Shown one piece after another: positions 17,090-24,379 of a stretch of DNA of 64,000 bases. The stretch spans positions 26,170-90,169 of the forward strand of contig NZ_FZOI01000020.1 in the NCBI RefSeq assembly GCF_900188385.1, given 5' to 3'. The stretch's first letter is position 1; the number at the start of each line of letters is the position of its first letter. A program made the translations under genes and the position numbers. The stretch comes from Azospirillum sp. RU38E. Its GTDB lineage: Bacteria > Pseudomonadota > Alphaproteobacteria > Azospirillales > Azospirillaceae. Under the pieces are notes generated by a model that did no database searches, had not been told where the DNA came from, and was given only the letters and a program-made list of their open reading frames with translations.

Positions 17090-18436
17090 TCACGCGGCGA
17101 CGGGCTTTCCAGCCGGCGCGCCATCGCGCCGGATCGGCTTCAGCAGCAGGACCAGCAGCGCCACGGTGACGGGCGGTATGGCGATCATGGCCAGCGTGAT
17201 TTCCAGCGTGAAGGAGGAGGCCAGCGCCACGCCGCCGAACAGCGGGGCCATGATTCCGCCAATGCGTCCGGCCCCGCCGGCCCAGCCGATGCCTGTGCTG
17301 CGCAGGGCGGTCGGGTAGATCTGGGTCATCAGCATGTTCAGTCCCGCCTGACCACCCGACTGGCAGAAGCTCCAACAGACCAGCAGCAGCACGAAACCGA
17401 CCGTGCCGAACGGCACATGGCCCATCAGGATCAGCGTCACCGCGATGCCGATATAATAAAGCGGGATCAGCCGGGTAGCCCCGATCCGGTCCATCAGGAA
17501 GCCGATGGTCACCGTTCCGATCATGCCGCCGATGAAGCCGGTCATGGAAACGATGGCGAAACGCTGGATGGAGACGCCGCCCATTTCCTGGAAGAAGGTG
17601 GGCAACCAAGCTGCCAGCAGCGCAATATTGCCCATGGACAGGACGCAGGCGGCAAACAGGATGGCACTGGTGCGGGCGCGCCCGTCGCGGAACACGTCGA
17701 TGACATGCGCCTTCACCTTCTTTCCACCGGTTTCCGCCGTCACGAACTGTTCCGCCCCCGTCAGGACCAGATGGCGGTCCATCCAGCTGATGGTGCGGGC
17801 AATGGCCGGGTGGCCGGGGTCACGACCAACGCGGTAGGTGAGCGATTCCGGCAGGAACAGCAGCAGCACCGGCGCCAGGGCCAGCGGCATCAACCCGCCC
17901 AGCCAGAAGCCGCTTTCCCAGCCATAATGCGGCACCAGCAGGGCGACGGCGGCCCCGGCGGCACTGCCGGCGCTGTATCCGGCAATGCCGATGGCGATGA
18001 ACAGCGAGCGCCAGCGCTTGGGCGTGAATTCCGCCAGCAGCGCCATGGTGGTGGGCACGACACTGGCCAGGAACAGGCCCGACAGACCACGCAGGATGCC
18101 CACCATCATCAGCGAGGTGGAAAAAACGGTGATGGTGGTCAGCAGGCCGAAAATGATGAAGGCAATGACCAGCATCCGCTTGCGCCCGTAATAGTCCGAC
18201 AGCGGACTGATGACGAAGGCACCGATGGCCAGACCGGTCTGCTGCAGCACGAACACGATGGTCATGCTGGCCGGGGTCGTGCCGAAATCACCGGCGATGG
18301 CGGGCGCGATCTTGCCCACCATAAAGATGTCGAACCCGTCGATGAACATGGCCAGCGTGGTCAGGAAAAGCACAAGGCATTGCGGCAGGCCGATCTTGCG
18401 CTGGTCGATAAAGCTCTGCACGTCGAACGCGGACAT
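17090..18436 (-). CDS. MFS transporter, aromatic acid:H+ symporter (AAHS) family
   Basis: 448 residues, about 12 membrane segments. LTTLAMFIDGFDIFMVGKIAPAI carries the DGxD signature of TM1 in AAHS permeases such as PcaK and BenK. SDYYGRKRMLV is the MFS loop 2-3 motif, and LLAEFTPKRWRS lies in the first half. It should import an aromatic carboxylate or similar acid with protons. It is divergent from the marR gene across a 297-bp region containing two TTGA-N4-TCAA sites, so MarR-type control by the substrate is likely. Substrate unknown. Confidence 0.9.
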   Translation of the reverse strand: MSAFDVQSFIDQRKIGLPQCLVLFLTTLAMFIDGFDIFMVGKIAPAIAGDFGTTPASMTIVFVLQQTGLAIGAFVISPLSDYYGRKRMLVIAFIIFGLLTTITVFSTSLMMVGILRGLSGLFLASVVPTTMALLAEFTPKRWRSLFIAIGIAGYSAGSAAGAAVALLVPHYGWESGFWLGGLMPLALAPVLLLFLPESLTYRVGRDPGHPAIARTISWMDRHLVLTGAEQFVTAETGGKKVKAHVIDVFRDGRARTSAILFAACVLSMGNIALLAAWLPTFFQEMGGVSIQRFAIVSMTGFIGGMIGTVTIGFLMDRIGATRLIPLYYIGIAVTLILMGHVPFGTVGFVLLLVCWSFCQSGGQAGLNMLMTQIYPTALRSTGIGWAGGAGRIGGIMAPLFGGVALASSFTLEITLAMIAIPPVTVALLVLLLKPIRRDGAPAGKPVAA

Positions 18437-18546
18437 GAAGCAGCACTCCCTCCCTGAAGGGTGCCGGGTGGTTTCCGGCTATGTCATTGTGTTTGAAATG
18501 CTGGCCTGTTGACGAATGGCTGAAGGCCGTCCGCGTCGACCAGTCT

Positions 18547-18558
18547 TTGATGAATCAA
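18547..18558. promoter_or_regulatory. MarR-type operator candidate 1
   Basis: Perfect palindrome TTGA-TGAA-TCAA, 111 bp upstream of the AAHS transporter start in the transporter/marR divergent region. Confidence 0.6.
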
Positions 18559-18666
18559 TAATATCCCCTGTTCCCCTTCAGCGCCAGCCCCCTTGACCCT
18601 GGTTGTGAAAAATATCGGCTCTCCCCTCCAGCCTGGAGGGTCGGCCACCAGAACGCTGGAATAACA

Positions 18667-18678
18667 TTGAGTGATCAA
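18667..18678. promoter_or_regulatory. MarR-type operator candidate 2
   Basis: TTGA-GTGA-TCAA, 56 bp upstream of the marR start. Its placement suggests autoregulation. Confidence 0.6.
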
Positions 18679-18733
18679 CTAACAATGGGATTGGATCAGC
18701 CGTTGCTGACACTCAACGGGGGAAAGGCGACTT

Positions 18734-19291
18734 ATGAAAAGGCAGTCCAGAACGGATGCGAGCTTGGGCCGCAGCACGGTGGAGACCGAAGCGGCGGACC
18801 CGGACAAGGGGGGGACGGCCCGCACGCCGCTTGAACTGCCAGGATGGAATGTCCCGAACCTGCAATTCTCCACCTTCCGGGTGACGCTGCTGGCCAAGGT
18901 GATTGACCGGCTGACAATCCGGCGGCTGGCGGAGCGGGGGGAACTCACCTATGCCGAATGGCGGGTGCTGGCCCGGCTGGGCACCATGCCGGAGGGGGGC
19001 ACCGTGGGCCAGGTTGCCGACCTGGCCTGGGTCGACCGGGCCGAGGTCAGCCGTGCCGCCCGTTCGCTGGAGGAACGCGGATATACAAGGCGCCACGAAA
19101 ACCCCAACGATCTGCGCACACCCATCCTGTTTCTCACCAAAACCGGGGAGAAACTGTACAAGGCGACGCTGAAGGAACGCGTCGCCTTCCATGAATCGCT
19201 GTTGGTCGACCTGTCGCCGGAGGAGCGGGTGGTGCTGGACGAGCTGTTATCCCGCATTGGCGACCGGCTGGCGCATCTGGTGAAAACCTAG
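18734..19291 (+). CDS. MarR-family transcriptional regulator
   Basis: 185 residues, with an N-terminal extension of about 40 residues before the usual MarR fold. The winged helix is seen in LTYAEWRVLARLGTMPEGGTVGQVADLAWVDRAEVSRAARSLEERGYTRRHENPNDLRTPILFLTKTGE: recognition helix around DRAEVSRAARSLEERG and the wing with its conserved DxR (NDLRTPILFLT). MarR proteins are usually dimeric repressors released by phenolic or acyl ligands. Its surroundings (aromatic-acid transporter, hydrolase, NTF2-like and DUF3237 proteins) and the TTGA-N4-TCAA sites in three nearby promoter regions indicate a local catabolic regulon. Confidence 0.9.
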   Translation: MKRQSRTDASLGRSTVETEAADPDKGGTARTPLELPGWNVPNLQFSTFRVTLLAKVIDRLTIRRLAERGELTYAEWRVLARLGTMPEGGTVGQVADLAWVDRAEVSRAARSLEERGYTRRHENPNDLRTPILFLTKTGEKLYKATLKERVAFHESLLVDLSPEERVVLDELLSRIGDRLAHLVKT

Positions 19292-19321
19292 CCCTTTGTC
19301 AGCGACCGATTTCAAACATTG

Positions 19322-19333
19322 TTGATCCATCAA
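19322..19333. promoter_or_regulatory. MarR-type operator candidate 3
   Basis: Perfect TTGA-TCCA-TCAA between marR and the next gene, 24 bp upstream of a second site of the same type. Confidence 0.6.
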
Positions 19334-19341
19334 TATAAAAG

Positions 19342-19361
19342 TTCATTGAGTTATCAATGAA
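19342..19361. promoter_or_regulatory. MarR-type operator candidate 4 (extended palindrome)
   Basis: TTCATTGA-GTTA-TCAATGAA, a perfect 8+8 palindrome, 74 bp upstream of the NTF2-like gene at 19436. It is the longest and most symmetrical of the six sites. Confidence 0.65.
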
Positions 19362-19435
19362 CAGATGTTACGCTTGAACCCTGTTTCGCCCGGCGTCGCG
19401 CTGGCACGCGCGGGCCATTTCCGGAAGAGGGATCG

Positions 19436-19990
19436 ATGGCAGAGGTCTGCTGGCCGGACGGTGTTCCGGCGGTGATGCCGGCTGAGGATCGGGCCGAAAT
19501 CACCGAGCTTTTCGCCCGTTATGCCTGGGGGCTGGACCTGGCCGATGAGGAACAGGTGCTGGACACCTTTGCCGAGGATGGGGAGTTCGACCATCTCTGG
19601 CAGGGCAAGGCGCAGGGCCGCGCGGCGATCCGCGCCCATCTGCGCAGCCTCTGGTATGATCGGCAGCATTGGTGGTTCGGCCGCCAGCATCTGTTCAACC
19701 ATTTCATCATGGATCCGCGTCCGGAAGGGGCGCGGGTGCGCTGCTTTTTCCAGATTATCCAGTTCAACGCCGATTACGGCAGCAATTTCATCTTCGGCAT
19801 CGGCACGCGGGACGACCGGCTGGTGAAACGCCATGGCCGCTGGAAGTTCCACCGTCTGTTCGTCAATGCCTGGACGAAGGCCGATCAGGTACCCTGGAGG
19901 GGCGAACGCACCATGGTGTCGCGCCCCTTCAACGCCCCGCCCCCGGCCGATTGCCGGCCGTTCAGCGTACAGTCGCAGGACCCTTGGTGA
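19436..19990 (+). CDS. NTF2-like (SnoaL-type) protein
   Basis: 184 residues. The N-terminal alpha/beta core ITELFARYAWGLDLADEEQVLDTFAEDGEFDHLWQGKAQGRAAIRAHLR is typical of the nuclear-transport-factor-2-like superfamily of small hydrolases, isomerases and dioxygenase-type subunits. The C-terminus (RPFNAPPPADCRPFSVQSQDPW) is longer than in minimal family members. GGAAGAGGG upstream supports the ATG. No function can be assigned; it is one of three NTF2-like proteins in the locus and lies behind two MarR-type palindromes, so a catabolic role is inferred. Confidence 0.8.
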   Translation: MAEVCWPDGVPAVMPAEDRAEITELFARYAWGLDLADEEQVLDTFAEDGEFDHLWQGKAQGRAAIRAHLRSLWYDRQHWWFGRQHLFNHFIMDPRPEGARVRCFFQIIQFNADYGSNFIFGIGTRDDRLVKRHGRWKFHRLFVNAWTKADQVPWRGERTMVSRPFNAPPPADCRPFSVQSQDPW

Positions 19991-19997
19991 TGGGGGG

Positions 19998-20110
19998 ATG
20001 GTGCCACTCCATGACCATATCGGGGCATTGGGCACGGCATTCTCGGCCGCGCAGGTACAGGCTTCCATGGCGCTGTTCCGACCATTGCAGCCGGCCGTTG
20101 ACGCGGCCCG
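19998..20110 (+). pseudogene. Possible degraded coding remnant
   Basis: The 252-bp gap between two convergent NTF2-like genes contains a plus-strand frame from the ATG at 19998 with coding-like codon use (MVPLHDHIGALGTAFSAAQV) that reads into a frame with no recognisable continuation. It might be the start of a lost alpha/beta-hydrolase-like gene. I see no other feature in 19991-20242. Confidence 0.2.
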
Positions 20111-20242
20111 ATGGTTCAGCCCTTCATATCCAGGAAGGGGCCCCCGCCGGCCAGCCGTCTGTGCAACCTTGAAGGTGGTGTTGTCGGTGATGTTGCCACC
20201 CGGTCGATGCGGGCTCCCTGTGCTGGGCCGGCTAGAACGATA

Positions 20243-20674
20243 TCAGGCAGGATCGCCGCGTCGTTTCCAGACCCGGCGGAACACAGCGGCGCGAATGCGG
20301 CTGAAATGGTCCCGGTCAATATCGTAGACGGCGAAGCTGTTAATATACATCCGCTCGCCCTGTCGCAGCGGGCCGGAGGTGAAATCCGGCACGTCTGTGA
20401 CGGCCAGGAACTCCGATTCCAGTTCGGCGGCCAGTCGTGTCTCGCTGGCGAAGCAGTCCAGTACCGTGATGGTCCGCCGGGTCACGCGGCGAATGCCGGT
20501 ATAGAAGCGGACGATCTCTGCACGCCCCTGCAATACCCGCCCATTGCCGATGGTCAGGCGGATATTGTCGGCATAATAGGAACAGGCGGTGGCGAAATCG
20601 CCATCATTGAAGGCGGCGATATAGCGGGTGAAGGCGGCGGTGGCATCCGGCGCAAAGCGGCTGGGCTGGGTCAT
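20243..20674 (-). CDS. NTF2-like protein
   Basis: 143 residues. TAAFTRYIAAFNDGDFATACSYYADNIRLTIGNGRVLQGRAEIVRFY is the canonical NTF2/SnoaL helix-hairpin start, followed by beta strands ending FAVYDIDRDHFSRIRAAVFRR. Its start overlaps the stop of the preceding NTF2-like gene by four bases (ATGA), so the two are translationally coupled. The pair may form a heterodimer, since NTF2-like folds commonly dimerise. No catalytic assignment is possible. Confidence 0.8.
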   Translation of the reverse strand: MTQPSRFAPDATAAFTRYIAAFNDGDFATACSYYADNIRLTIGNGRVLQGRAEIVRFYTGIRRVTRRTITVLDCFASETRLAAELESEFLAVTDVPDFTSGPLRQGERMYINSFAVYDIDRDHFSRIRAAVFRRVWKRRGDPA

Positions 20675-21063
20675 GGGGGTGCCTTGTAGGGGGCGGCGCG
20701 GATGCGTGTGAAGCGGCCGTCGGCAATATCGAAGATCACGAAGCTGACCATTGCCCTCCGCTCCCCTGCGGCAAGGGGGGCGTCGGGGAAATCTGGCACA
20801 TCGCACAGCGCCTCCAGCACCGTGCTGATTTCCGCCGCAATCCGCCCCGGCCGGTCGACATAGCCCAGCAGCGCCAGCGTCCGCCGCACCCGGCCCTGCC
20901 ATTGCCGGTGGAAGCCCATCACCGCCACGGCGGAGCCATGCTCCACCGCCCCGTCCGTCATATGCAGGTCCGGGGCATAAAACGGGGCCACCCGCGCCAA
21001 ATCATCGCGGTTCAGGGCGTCGATATAATCATCGAACCATTGTCGCTGGTCGAACGCGACCAT
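20671..21063 (-). CDS. NTF2-like protein
   Basis: 130 residues. FDDYIDALNRDDLARVAPFYAPDLHMTDG...VAVMGFHRQWQGRVRRTL matches the NTF2-like fold, and it ends FVIFDIADGRFTRIRAAPYKAPP, closely paralleling the end of the next NTF2-like protein in the run. The similarity suggests a tandem duplication. Middle gene of a three-gene minus-strand operon starting with a DUF3237 gene (gap 3 bp) and ending with the other NTF2-like gene (4-bp overlap). Confidence 0.8.
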   Translation of the reverse strand: MVAFDQRQWFDDYIDALNRDDLARVAPFYAPDLHMTDGAVEHGSAVAVMGFHRQWQGRVRRTLALLGYVDRPGRIAAEISTVLEALCDVPDFPDAPLAAGERRAMVSFVIFDIADGRFTRIRAAPYKAPP

Positions 21064-21066
21064 GGC

Positions 21067-21555
21067 TCACAGCACCGCGTAATAGCGGAACAGCGAATGG
21101 TCAGGCTCATCCTCCGGCCTCACCTTCGGCCGGCGCTGCCCCACGCCCACAATGACCGTGCGGTTCAGCCATTCATGCGGCCCGTCCGGCGCCCGGAAAT
21201 AGGGGGTGCAGCGGAAATAAGGCGTCAGCGGCGGATAACCCGGCCTTTGCAGGGGGCCATGCACATAGCCCAGATTGCGGATATAGATCAGCGCCCCGTC
21301 ATCGGCCTGGATCATGTAATGGGCATTCAGTTCGACCACGCCGTCGGCGCGGACCACGGGCCAGTCAGCACCGCTGTGATCCACCAGCGTGCCGTTCAGG
21401 CGGGGGCCGCTGACCTTGCAGCCCTCCCCAATGGACGTGTAGCCGTGGTTGGGACCGCCCTGGTGAATCGCCCCCGTCATCCAACGGCGGTCGAAATTGA
21501 TGCGGATGTCGAAAACATGCTCATACCGCAGGGCCAGCGGATCATTGTCCGTCAT
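21067..21555 (-). CDS. DUF3237 family protein
   Basis: 162 residues. LRYEHVFDIRINFDRRWMTGAIHQGGPNHGY and GPRLNGTLVDHSGADWPVVRADGVVELNAHYMIQADDGALIYIRNLGYVHG are the DUF3237 core, a beta-barrel family of unknown function often found in aromatic or steroid catabolic clusters. It is first in an operon with two NTF2-like genes. The start at 21555 is preferred to 21597; TTGA-GAAA-TCAA lies just upstream. A second DUF3237 protein is encoded at 23424-23912. Confidence 0.85.
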   Translation of the reverse strand: MTDNDPLALRYEHVFDIRINFDRRWMTGAIHQGGPNHGYTSIGEGCKVSGPRLNGTLVDHSGADWPVVRADGVVELNAHYMIQADDGALIYIRNLGYVHGPLQRPGYPPLTPYFRCTPYFRAPDGPHEWLNRTVIVGVGQRRPKVRPEDEPDHSLFRYYAVL

Positions 21556-21576
21556 GTGATATCCTCCCGTCACTTG

Positions 21577-21588
21577 TTGAGAAATCAA
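21577..21588. promoter_or_regulatory. MarR-type operator candidate 5
   Basis: TTGA-GAAA-TCAA, 22 bp upstream of the DUF3237 start at 21555, in the divergent region with the CocE-type hydrolase. Confidence 0.6.
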
Positions 21589-21633
21589 TATTCTCATCGA
21601 TCCGCTCTTGCAAGGGGGTGATTTTCAATTATG

Positions 21634-21645
21634 ATGATTAATCAA
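21634..21645. promoter_or_regulatory. MarR-type operator candidate 6
   Basis: ATGA-TTAA-TCAA (one mismatch to TTGA-N4-TCAA; TGATTAATCA is a perfect palindrome), 68 bp upstream of the hydrolase start at 21713. Confidence 0.5.
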
Positions 21646-21712
21646 TAAATGACGAGTGGCGGCCATGGCCCCCGCCCGAACAAAGCCAAAAGAACAAGGG
21701 ACGGAGACGGAG

Positions 21713-23377
21713 ATGCCCGATGCGGTGGAACTGAAGATGCTTGCCGGCCGTGACCCGGCCGCAAATCCCTATAAGCCGCCCCTGCCGCCGAAGGATTATG
21801 CGCGGATCGTCGAAGATGGCCTGGTGTTTGACCGCAACCTGCCGGTCAGAATGCGCGACGGCGTGACGATCTATGTGGATCTGTACCGCCCGGCGGGGGA
21901 GGCGGGGGAGCGCGATCTGCCGGTGCTGCTGGCCTGGAGCCCCTATGGCAAGCATGGCAAGGCAGCCAATCTCTGGCCGCCGGCGGGGATTGAGGCGGGT
22001 TGGAATTCCCGCCACACGGCGTTTGAGGCGCCGGACCCGGCCCATTGGTGCCGTCACGGCTATGCCATCTGCTATCCTGATCCGCGCGGTGCCTGGCTTT
22101 CCGAAGGGGAATTGCGGCACAATGGCATTGGCGAAGCCGAAGATTGTTACGATCTGATCGAATGGCTGGGGGTACAGCCCTGGTGCAACGGCAAGGTCGG
22201 GATGACAGGCGTATCCTATCTGGCCTGCATCCAGTATCTGGTGGCACCGCTGAAGCCGCCGCATCTGGCCGCGCTGAACCCCTGGGAAGGCTTTTCCGAC
22301 TGGTATCGGGAATTTGCCTATCATGGTGGCATCCGCGAGACGAACTTCGTCGAGCGCGCCACCATGAGCCTGAACTGGTCCACCACCCGCACGGAGGACA
22401 CGGCCAGCAACGTGAAGGCCCATCCGCTGATCGATGCCTATTGGCACAGCAAGGCGCTGGATCTGGAGGCCATTGATCTGCCCACCTTCATCGTGGCCAG
22501 CTGGTCCGATCATGGCCTGCACACGCGCGGCACGTTGGAGGCCTATAAAAGGATGGCGTCCCACCAGAAATGGCTGCTGGTGCATGGCCAGAAGAAATGG
22601 CGACATTATTACATGCCGGAAAATGTGGCCCTGCAGCAGCAGTTCTTTGATCAGTTTCTGAAGGGAAAAGATACGGGCGTGCTGTACTGGGCGCCGGTGC
22701 GCCTTCAGGTGCGGGACAGGGGCAGCGATGGCCCCTTTCGGGAGGAGGCGGCATGGCCGCTGGCACGCACCCTGTATCAACCGCTCTCTCTGGATGCAGC
22801 CACCGGCAGGCTTGAAGCTGCCGCCGTGGTGGGGGAGGGGGAAGCGCGCTATGATGCCCAAACGGGACAAGTGCGCTTCGACATTGTTTTTGACCGGGAA
22901 ACCGAACTGACCGGCCATTTCAAGCTGCGCCTGTGGGTGCAGGCGGACGGGGCCGATGACATGGACCTGTTCGTCGGGCTGGACAAGATCGACCGGTCAG
23001 GCGACCGGGTGCCCTTCACCTTCTATGCGCTTTACGATGACGGGCCGTTGGCCCTGGGCTGGCTGCGGGCGTCGCACCGGGAACTGGACGAGGACAGGTC
23101 CACCCCCTGGCAGCCCGTTCACCGCCATGAAAGGGAAATACCCTTGCCGCCCGGCGCCCCCTTCCCCGTGGAGATCGAGATCTGGCCGACATCCGTGCGT
23201 TTTGCTGCGGGTGAAGGGCTGCGCCTGACGGTGCAGGGACGCGACATTTATGACGATGACCGTTATGGCCTGGCCTTTGCGCGGCATGATGATCTGCGCA
23301 ACCAGGGTGTCCATCTGATCAAGACGGGCGGTGTGCATGATTCACACCTGCTGGTGCCCGTGATCCCCGTCGATTGA
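21713..23377 (+). CDS. CocE/NonD family hydrolase (X-Pro dipeptidyl-peptidase S15 type)
   Basis: 554 residues. The N-terminal alpha/beta-hydrolase domain opens with MRDGVTIYVDLYRPAG and LPVLLAWSPYGKHG, has the nucleophile motif GVSYLA (family G-x-S-Y) and the acid-bearing segment FIVASWSDHGLHTRGTLE. The catalytic histidine is expected around VHGQKKWRHYYM. The C-terminal jelly-roll (PepX_C) region starts near PVRLQVRDRG. Family members hydrolyse esters and amides such as cocaine, acylated amino acids or glutaryl amides. The start at 21713 has GGAGACGGAG just upstream; alternatives at 21656 (GTG) and 21665 exist. Followed by a DUF3237 gene 46 bp downstream. Confidence 0.9.
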   Translation: MPDAVELKMLAGRDPAANPYKPPLPPKDYARIVEDGLVFDRNLPVRMRDGVTIYVDLYRPAGEAGERDLPVLLAWSPYGKHGKAANLWPPAGIEAGWNSRHTAFEAPDPAHWCRHGYAICYPDPRGAWLSEGELRHNGIGEAEDCYDLIEWLGVQPWCNGKVGMTGVSYLACIQYLVAPLKPPHLAALNPWEGFSDWYREFAYHGGIRETNFVERATMSLNWSTTRTEDTASNVKAHPLIDAYWHSKALDLEAIDLPTFIVASWSDHGLHTRGTLEAYKRMASHQKWLLVHGQKKWRHYYMPENVALQQQFFDQFLKGKDTGVLYWAPVRLQVRDRGSDGPFREEAAWPLARTLYQPLSLDAATGRLEAAAVVGEGEARYDAQTGQVRFDIVFDRETELTGHFKLRLWVQADGADDMDLFVGLDKIDRSGDRVPFTFYALYDDGPLALGWLRASHRELDEDRSTPWQPVHRHEREIPLPPGAPFPVEIEIWPTSVRFAAGEGLRLTVQGRDIYDDDRYGLAFARHDDLRNQGVHLIKTGGVHDSHLLVPVIPVD

Positions 23378-23423
23378 CTGCATTATCTGCCGCGCCTTTG
23401 GTGCCTTTCCGTCAGAAGAGGAA

Positions 23424-23912
23424 ATGAAAGTGACCGATCCCCATCCCTTTGCCCCGCGTTTCGAATTCGCCTTCTCCATTGGCATCACGCTGACCAAGCC
23501 CCATTGGCTGCGGCCCACGACCATGGGGGCGACGCGTGCCGCCATCTATGCCGCCGAGGGAACCGTGGAAGGGCCAGGGATAAACGGGCGCGTCGTGCCG
23601 ATGAGCGGCGGTGACTGGCCGCTGCTGCGTCCCGACGGCGTGATTGATTTCGATGCGCGTTATCTGCTGGAACTGGATGATGGCACGATCATCTATCTCC
23701 AGAACCGGGGCTATCGCTGGGCCTATACGCCGGAGGTGGCAGAACGGATGTCGCGCAATGAACCGGTGGATCCGTCCGATTATTACATGCGCGTCTCCCC
23801 AAAATTTGATGTGCCGGCGGGCCCTTATGACTGGCTGGCCAAGCATATCTTTGTTGGGGTGGCCGAGAAGATCCCCGGTGCCAACCGCATCCATTATTTC
23901 AAGATCCTGTAA
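23424..23912 (+). CDS. DUF3237 family protein
   Basis: 162 residues, a paralogue of the protein encoded at 21067-21555. Shared pattern: RFEFAFSIGITL, VEGPGINGRVVPMSGGDWPLLRPDGVIDFDARYLLELDDGTIIYLQNRG, then FDVPAGPYDWLAKHIFVGVAEK. Function unknown; it is likely cotranscribed with the CocE-type hydrolase and may form a beta-barrel with, or work in parallel to, its divergent paralogue. Confidence 0.85.
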   Translation: MKVTDPHPFAPRFEFAFSIGITLTKPHWLRPTTMGATRAAIYAAEGTVEGPGINGRVVPMSGGDWPLLRPDGVIDFDARYLLELDDGTIIYLQNRGYRWAYTPEVAERMSRNEPVDPSDYYMRVSPKFDVPAGPYDWLAKHIFVGVAEKIPGANRIHYFKIL

Positions 23913-24200
23913 TCCCTGCCGATGGCCGGCAACGACCGGGTGGCCAGCCTGATTTATGGCCACCTGACCGGCGGATGTTATGACTGCACCACCACGCATC
24001 TGGCCCCACACCCTGAGCAACCCAAAATGCTGAAGAGCGGCATACATGAATTCGGCCGGGCAATGCCGTAAAGGCGGGCGATCAGGCGGCCGGCACCCTA
24101 CCCCGATGCAGGGGCTGGCCGTCAAGGCCCGAACCCATTCCAGGCAGGTGTGGCGTAGCGGAAAGCCAGTGTTCGGCGCGCCGTACGCCCCCGTGAACCC
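23913..24200. other. Intergenic stretch, no gene recognised
   Basis: 288 bp after the DUF3237 gene. No frame shows a recognisable protein. It contains GTGTGGCGTAGC (24148-24159), identical to the head of the GGAT-loop repeat at 27.8 kb, but without a clear GGAT hairpin, so at most a degenerate copy. Confidence 0.4.
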
Positions 24201-24220
24201 ATCGTCGGATTTCCGATGAT
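24201..24220. promoter_or_regulatory. Candidate upstream activator site of the malic-enzyme promoter
   Basis: Near-perfect palindrome ATCGTCGGA-TT-TCCGATGAT, with core TCGG-ATTT-CCGA, centred about 84 bp upstream of the sigma54 -24 element. The same TCGG-N4-CCG design recurs upstream of the other two sigma54 promoters. Confidence 0.55.
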
Positions 24221-24293
24221 CGCGCTGGCTTCTACAATTGAAAAATCATAAATATCTTAATTAAATCAGTAATTTAATTTCATCTTCTCGGCT

Positions 24294-24308
24294 TGGCACG
24301 CCCGTTGC
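24294..24308 (+). promoter_or_regulatory. Sigma54 (-24/-12) promoter for malic enzyme-aspT
   Basis: TTGGCACG-CCCG-TTGC matches the RpoN consensus TGGCACG-N4-TTGC exactly at all fixed positions. It lies 72 bases before the malic-enzyme ATG, after an AT-rich stretch (24236-24285) that could bind IHF. Confidence 0.8.
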
Positions 24309-24379
24309 GATGCAGCGACCCGACCGGGCACTGCTTCATAGCAACCGGCCTGATGCATTCACCGAGAAGGAAGACCGAG

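Noticed and set aside
22763..22777. TGGCACG inside the CocE-type hydrolase gene as a sigma54 promoter
   Set aside because: No TTGC or close variant at the correct spacing, and it lies within coding sequence.
24148..24180. Fifth copy of the GGAT-loop repeat
   Set aside because: GTGTGGCGTAGC is identical to the copy B head, but no GGAT hairpin or outer hairpin follows. At most a decayed fragment.
24238..24249. TTGA-AAAA-TCAT near the malic-enzyme promoter as a seventh MarR site
   Set aside because: One mismatch inside an AT-rich stretch, outside the locus, so it can easily arise by chance.
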